Shown here piece by piece: positions 5,511 to 8,007 of a stretch of DNA of 8,007 nt. Under the pieces are notes generated by a model. It was not told the DNA's origin and did no database searches. It worked only from the letters and a program-made list of their open reading frames with translations. Origin of the DNA: Dehalococcoidia bacterium (GTDB taxonomy: Bacteria; Chloroflexota; Dehalococcoidia; Tepidiformales; Tepidiformaceae); the NCBI GenBank assembly GCA_023228745.1, contig JALOAP010000120.1, forward strand, positions 1 to 8,007, given 5' to 3'. Both the position numbers and the translations under genes were made by a program. How positions within the stretch are numbered: the stretch's first letter is position 1; each line of letters begins with the position of its first letter.

Positions 5511-6301
5511 GCGTGGATGGACGCTGCTGCACCGGCGAGTTCGTCCCGCAAGGCCTGAGCGGCGCGGGCGGCGGCTTCGGGGAAATCTGCCCCGTCAGAC
5601 GCGTAATAGATGCTCCGGGAGGCGTTCACGACGAGCGTCCCGGGCTCGGCGCCGGCAGCGGCGATGACCTCCGCAGGGCTCCCGCCTTGCGCCCCGACGC
5701 CAGGGACAAGGAGCGAGGCGCCGGGGACGATCTCGCGGATTCGCCGGAGTTCGTCCGGGGCGGTGGCGCCGACGACGAGGCCGATGTCCGGGGACCAGGA
5801 GGTGACGGTGCGTGCGACCTGTTCGTACAAGGGCACGCCGTCGACCTGCAGGTACTGGAAGTCGGCGGCGCCGGGGTTCGAGGTGCGGCAGAGCAGGTAG
5901 AGGCCGCGGCCTTTGTAGGCGAGGTACGGCTCGACGGTGTCGCGGCCCATGTATGGATTGAGCGTGGCGGCGTGAACGCCCCAGGTTTCGAAGAGGGCGC
6001 GAGCGTACGCCTCGGCGGTTGAGCCGATGTCGCCGCGCTTGCCGTCGGCGATGACCGGGATGTCACCGGGGATGGCTGCGAGGGTGGCTTCGAGTGCACG
6101 CCAGCCTTCGATCCCGAACTGCTCGTAGAAGGCGAGGTTGGGCTTGTAGCAAGCTGCGTAGGGCGCCGTGGCCTCGATGATCGCGCGGTTGCGCGCGGCT
6201 ACTTCGGAGATGGGGGTGCGCTTCGCGTCGGGGTCGAGGCCGACGCAGACGAGAGAGCCGACTGCGCGGGAGCGCGCGGCAAGCTGTTCGAAATAGTTCA
6301 T
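5507..6301 (-). CDS. pyrF: Orotidine 5'-phosphate decarboxylase, type 2
   Basis: A 264-residue enzyme that converts OMP to UMP, the last step of de novo pyrimidine synthesis, in the cytoplasm. Length and motifs fit the longer type-2 subfamily: VCVGLDPD (18-25), the substrate-contacting KPN (53-55), and the catalytic D86-x-K88-x-x-D91 in VIADGKRGDIGSTAEAYA. Also present are CRTSNPGA (138-145), the phosphate-binding LLVPGVGAQGG (197-207) and ASRSIYYAS with R229. All key residues are present. The ATG at 6299-6301 overlaps the murI stop (ATGA), and GAGGAGG (6309-6315) is 7 bases upstream inside the end of murI, so it can be both coupled and independently initiated. The downstream DUF951 gene also starts in an ATGA overlap. 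Confidence 0.97.
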   Translation of the reverse strand: MNYFEQLAARSRAVGSLVCVGLDPDAKRTPISEVAARNRAIIEATAPYAACYKPNLAFYEQFGIEGWRALEATLAAIPGDIPVIADGKRGDIGSTAEAYARALFETWGVHAATLNPYMGRDTVEPYLAYKGRGLYLLCRTSNPGAADFQYLQVDGVPLYEQVARTVTSWSPDIGLVVGATAPDELRRIREIVPGASLLVPGVGAQGGSPAEVIAAAGAEPGTLVVNASRSIYYASDGADFPEAAARAAQALRDELAGAAASIHA

Positions 6302-7083
6302 GCGAGCGCCTCCTCGATACCGGGGGCGAACCCGAGTTCGGTCATGCGTTGCCGGAAGGAGGCGGGGTCACCGCTGACGATGATGTCGAGGCGGGCCTGG
6401 TTGTCCGGGGGGGCATCCAGGCCCTGTTCGCGGAGCACCTGGACGGCACGGCGGGCGACCGGCTCGGAGGTGTCGACGAGGGTGACGGCGGGGAACTCGG
6501 CCGTGATGTCGTCGGCGAGGAAGTGGTAGTGCGTGCAGCCGAGGACGACAGTGTCGGCGCCGGCCTCCACTGCGGGGCCGAGTGCGCGACGGACGGCGTC
6601 CCGGGCTTGAGGAGAGTTCGCGCCGCCGGCTTCGACCAGGTCGGCGAGGCCATGACCGGGAACGTTCGTGACCTTTGCGGCGCGGCCGAACTCGTCGACG
6701 ACTCGCGCGTAGAGGTCGCCGCCCAGGGTTCCCGGCGTGGCGAGGATGGCCACGTTTCCCGAGCGGGACGACTGGGCGGCCGGCTTGAGGCCGGGAACCA
6801 TGCCGACAAACGGCACGGGGAAGGCTTCGCGGAGGTCAGCTATCGCGGCGGCAGAGGCAGTATTGCAGGCAACGATGATGAGCTTGACGTCGCTGCGGAG
6901 CAGACGGTGGGCGATGGCGAACGACCGCTTCCGGACCTCGGCCGCTGGCCGGGGACCGTAGGGAAAGAAGGCGGTGTCGGCAAAATAGACGGTGTGTTCG
7001 TTCGGGGCGAGCTGCTGAAAATGGCGCAGCACGCTGAGCCCGCCGACTCCCGAATCGAACACCCCTACGGGGCGTGAATCCAT
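6298..7083 (-). CDS. murI: Glutamate racemase
   Basis: A 261-residue enzyme that interconverts L- and D-glutamate, supplying D-Glu for peptidoglycan; cytoplasmic and normal in length. The motifs are RPVGVFDSGVGGLSV (4-18) with D10 and S11, FPYGPR (40-45), the first catalytic cysteine C73 in VACNTASAAA, and the second C183 in LGCTHYHFL with H185. Two in-frame ATGs exist. I prefer 7081-7083, which gives the family-typical MDSRPVGVFDSG. The other, at 7093-7095, adds MLRT. Neither has a Shine-Dalgarno site, and an extended -10 sequence (7091-7099) sits just upstream, so the message may be leaderless. It heads the murI-pyrF-DUF951-MFS cluster. Its presence suggests a peptidoglycan-making cell. Confidence 0.95.
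   Translation of the reverse strand: MDSRPVGVFDSGVGGLSVLRHFQQLAPNEHTVYFADTAFFPYGPRPAAEVRKRSFAIAHRLLRSDVKLIIVACNTASAAAIADLREAFPVPFVGMVPGLKPAAQSSRSGNVAILATPGTLGGDLYARVVDEFGRAAKVTNVPGHGLADLVEAGGANSPQARDAVRRALGPAVEAGADTVVLGCTHYHFLADDITAEFPAVTLVDTSEPVARRAVQVLREQGLDAPPDNQARLDIIVSGDPASFRQRMTELGFAPGIEEALA
6309..6315 (-). promoter_or_regulatory. Shine-Dalgarno site of pyrF within murI
   Basis: GAGGAGG on the minus strand, 7 bases before the pyrF ATG, inside the last codons of murI. It confirms the start that overlaps the murI stop. Confidence 0.7.
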
Positions 7084-7090
7084 CGTGCGT

Positions 7091-7099
7091 AGCATACCA
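7091..7099 (-). promoter_or_regulatory. Putative extended -10 promoter of murI
   Basis: On the minus strand TGGTATGCT fits the extended -10 pattern TGnTATnnT. The hexamer TATGCT ends 7 bases before ATG 7083, so transcription would begin at or next to the start codon. No convincing -35 hexamer is seen at the usual distance. The same bases lie in the short gap to the divergent comB gene, so regulation could be shared. Confidence 0.35.
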
Positions 7100-7118
7100 T
7101 TCGGTGCCCCAAACCGGC

Positions 7119-7123
7119 GGAGG
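7119..7123 (+). promoter_or_regulatory. Shine-Dalgarno site of comB
   Basis: GGAGG within the run GGCGGAGGGGG, 4 bases before ATG 7128 and 16 before ATG 7140. It favours 7128 as start, though the spacing is short. Confidence 0.5.
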
Positions 7124-7127
7124 GGGC

Positions 7128-7871
7128 ATGCTTGGCGGCATGGTGGAACGGATCGATGTGGCGATGGTGCCAGCGGAGGCGTTAGCGATCGGTGCTGACG
7201 CCTACCTCGTGGTCGATCAGCTGCGTGCGACGACGACGATCGCCACGCTGTTTGAGGCGGGCCTGCGGCGGCTTACGGTTGTGGACGACATCGTGGCGGC
7301 GCGGGAGCGCGCGGCGGAGACGGGCGCCCTCCTCTTTGGGGAGGTGGGCGGGCTTGCACCCGATGGCTTCGATTATGGCAACTCCCCGGTGGAGGCGCGC
7401 GACGCGGCAGTGGCGGATCGTGAGGCCGTGTTGTTCACGAGTAACGGCACGCGTGCGCTTTGTGCGCTCGGTGGCCGGGGCGAGGTGGTCGCGGCGGCGC
7501 TAGCGAACATCAGCGCGAGCTGCCGCTCCGTGGTGGCTGCGAAACGCGTCGCGGTGGTATGCGCGGGCACTGAGCTTGGCACGCGCTTTACGCTCGAGGA
7601 CTACGCGGCTGCGGGCGCGTTAGTGGCGACACTCCGAAGGCAATCCCCGGAGGCCGAACTGGGTGACGCTGCCACGCTGGCGTTCGAGCTGGCGGAGCGA
7701 GGCGACGTCGACCGGCTGGTGCGGGCGGCCGCTCATGCGCTCGCGACGGAAGCGCTGGGCTTCGGCCCGGATATCGATTTCGCAATGCAATGCGACACGT
7801 CGCGGGCAGTTCCGCGGGTTGTGGCCTGCGGTTCAGGCTGGGCCGCGCTAGAAGACCGTCCGCGGAGTTAG
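7128..7871 (+). CDS. comB: ComB-family 2-phosphosulfolactate phosphatase (probable)
   Basis: A 247-residue cytoplasmic protein of the ComB family, which hydrolyses 2-phosphosulfolactate to sulfolactate in coenzyme M synthesis of methanogens; many bacterial members have no proven role. The family blocks are in order: YLVVDQLRATTTIATL (26-41), LFGEVGG (69-75), GNSPVEA (84-90), LFTSNGTRAL (102-111), VVCAGTE (143-149), TLEDYAAAGAL (155-165) and DIDFAMQCDTSRAVPRV (215-231). The acidic and polar residues of these blocks are intact. ATG 7128 follows GGAGG closely; ATG 7140 is a possible alternative start and would give 243 residues. It is divergent from murI and ends one base from the stop of the convergent partial gene. 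No other sulfonate or coenzyme M genes are in the window, so the physiological substrate is open. Confidence 0.87.
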   Translation: MLGGMVERIDVAMVPAEALAIGADAYLVVDQLRATTTIATLFEAGLRRLTVVDDIVAARERAAETGALLFGEVGGLAPDGFDYGNSPVEARDAAVADREAVLFTSNGTRALCALGGRGEVVAAALANISASCRSVVAAKRVAVVCAGTELGTRFTLEDYAAAGALVATLRRQSPEAELGDAATLAFELAERGDVDRLVRAAAHALATEALGFGPDIDFAMQCDTSRAVPRVVACGSGWAALEDRPRS

Positions 7872-7872
7872 T

Positions 7873-8007
7873 TCAGAAGGGGACGCGCACGTTCCCCACG
7901 CGGAAGGTGAACCACCGGAGTTTTTCCGGGTTTCGTTCGCCCCAGCGTTCGAACCAGAGCGCGACGGCGAAGGTGAGCATGACGATTGCCGCTCCGAGGA
8001 CCATGTC
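7873..8007 (-). CDS. C-terminal end of an unrecognised membrane protein (cut by window edge)
   Basis: An open frame of 44 codons enters from the right edge and ends with TGA at 7873-7875. It reads DMVLGAAIVMLTFAVALWFE, then RWGERNPEKLRWFTFRVGN and VRVPF. The first 20 residues form a membrane helix, followed by a short basic, aromatic tail that would lie at the membrane surface. I do not recognise the family from this fragment. Stop codons of this gene and comB are one base apart, facing each other, with no clear terminator between them. The coding call rests on the coherent helix-plus-tail translation and the tight convergent packing. Confidence 0.6.
   Translation of the reverse strand, partial: DMVLGAAIVMLTFAVALWFERWGERNPEKLRWFTFRVGNVRVPF

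Noticed and set aside
6349..7077. Plus-strand open frame (242 codons) opposite murI
   Set aside because: murI has both catalytic cysteines and all motifs; the opposite frame is its compositional shadow.
7879..7897. Hairpin GGGGA...TCCCC after comB as a terminator
   Set aside because: A 5-bp stem with a 9-base loop, no T-run, and located within the coding end of the convergent gene.

Overview
The window is a high-GC bacterial chromosome segment, densely packed and almost entirely read on the minus strand. It carries the first half of an F1Fo ATP synthase operon, and upstream of it a compact housekeeping cluster. I see no tRNA, rRNA, CRISPR array, insertion sequence or phage gene. The gene content (type-2 PyrF, a DUF951 protein, a bifunctional-nuclease family protein, ComB, an AtpZ-type first atp gene) together with high GC and GTG/TTG starts would fit a Chloroflexota-like or similar deep-branching bacterium. 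This is a guess from content, not a phylogenetic result.

Layout from right to left, which is the direction of transcription for the minus strand. At the right edge is the C-terminus of an unrecognised membrane protein (minus strand). It converges tail to tail with comB, the only complete plus-strand gene. comB is divergent from murI across a gap of about 45 bases. Then come murI (glutamate racemase), pyrF (OMP decarboxylase), a 64-aa DUF951 zinc-ribbon-like protein and an MFS exporter. These four are joined by two ATGA stop/start overlaps and one 35-base overlap, so they look like one transcription unit. A bifunctional-nuclease family (DUF151) gene follows after a gap of about 70 bases. An 89-base intergenic stretch with two inverted repeats and a plausible promoter separates it from the atp operon.

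The atp operon runs AtpZ-like gene, atpB (a), atpE (c), atpF (b), atpH (delta), atpA (alpha, cut by the left edge). This is the canonical bacterial order; atpG, atpD and atpC are expected beyond the window. The encoded proteins form the proton channel and rotor (a, c), the peripheral stalk (b, delta) and the start of the catalytic head (alpha).

The unusual features lie in the membrane sector. Subunit a is about 455 residues and carries an acidic insertion of about 165 residues in the loop expected outside the cell, next to the entry half-channel. It also has a His/acid-rich C-terminal tail. In subunit c the glycine packing motif of helix 1 is changed to an AxAxAxG pattern, and the ion site looks proton-type. 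Together these suggest a structurally modified Fo sector, which I consider the best lead in the window.
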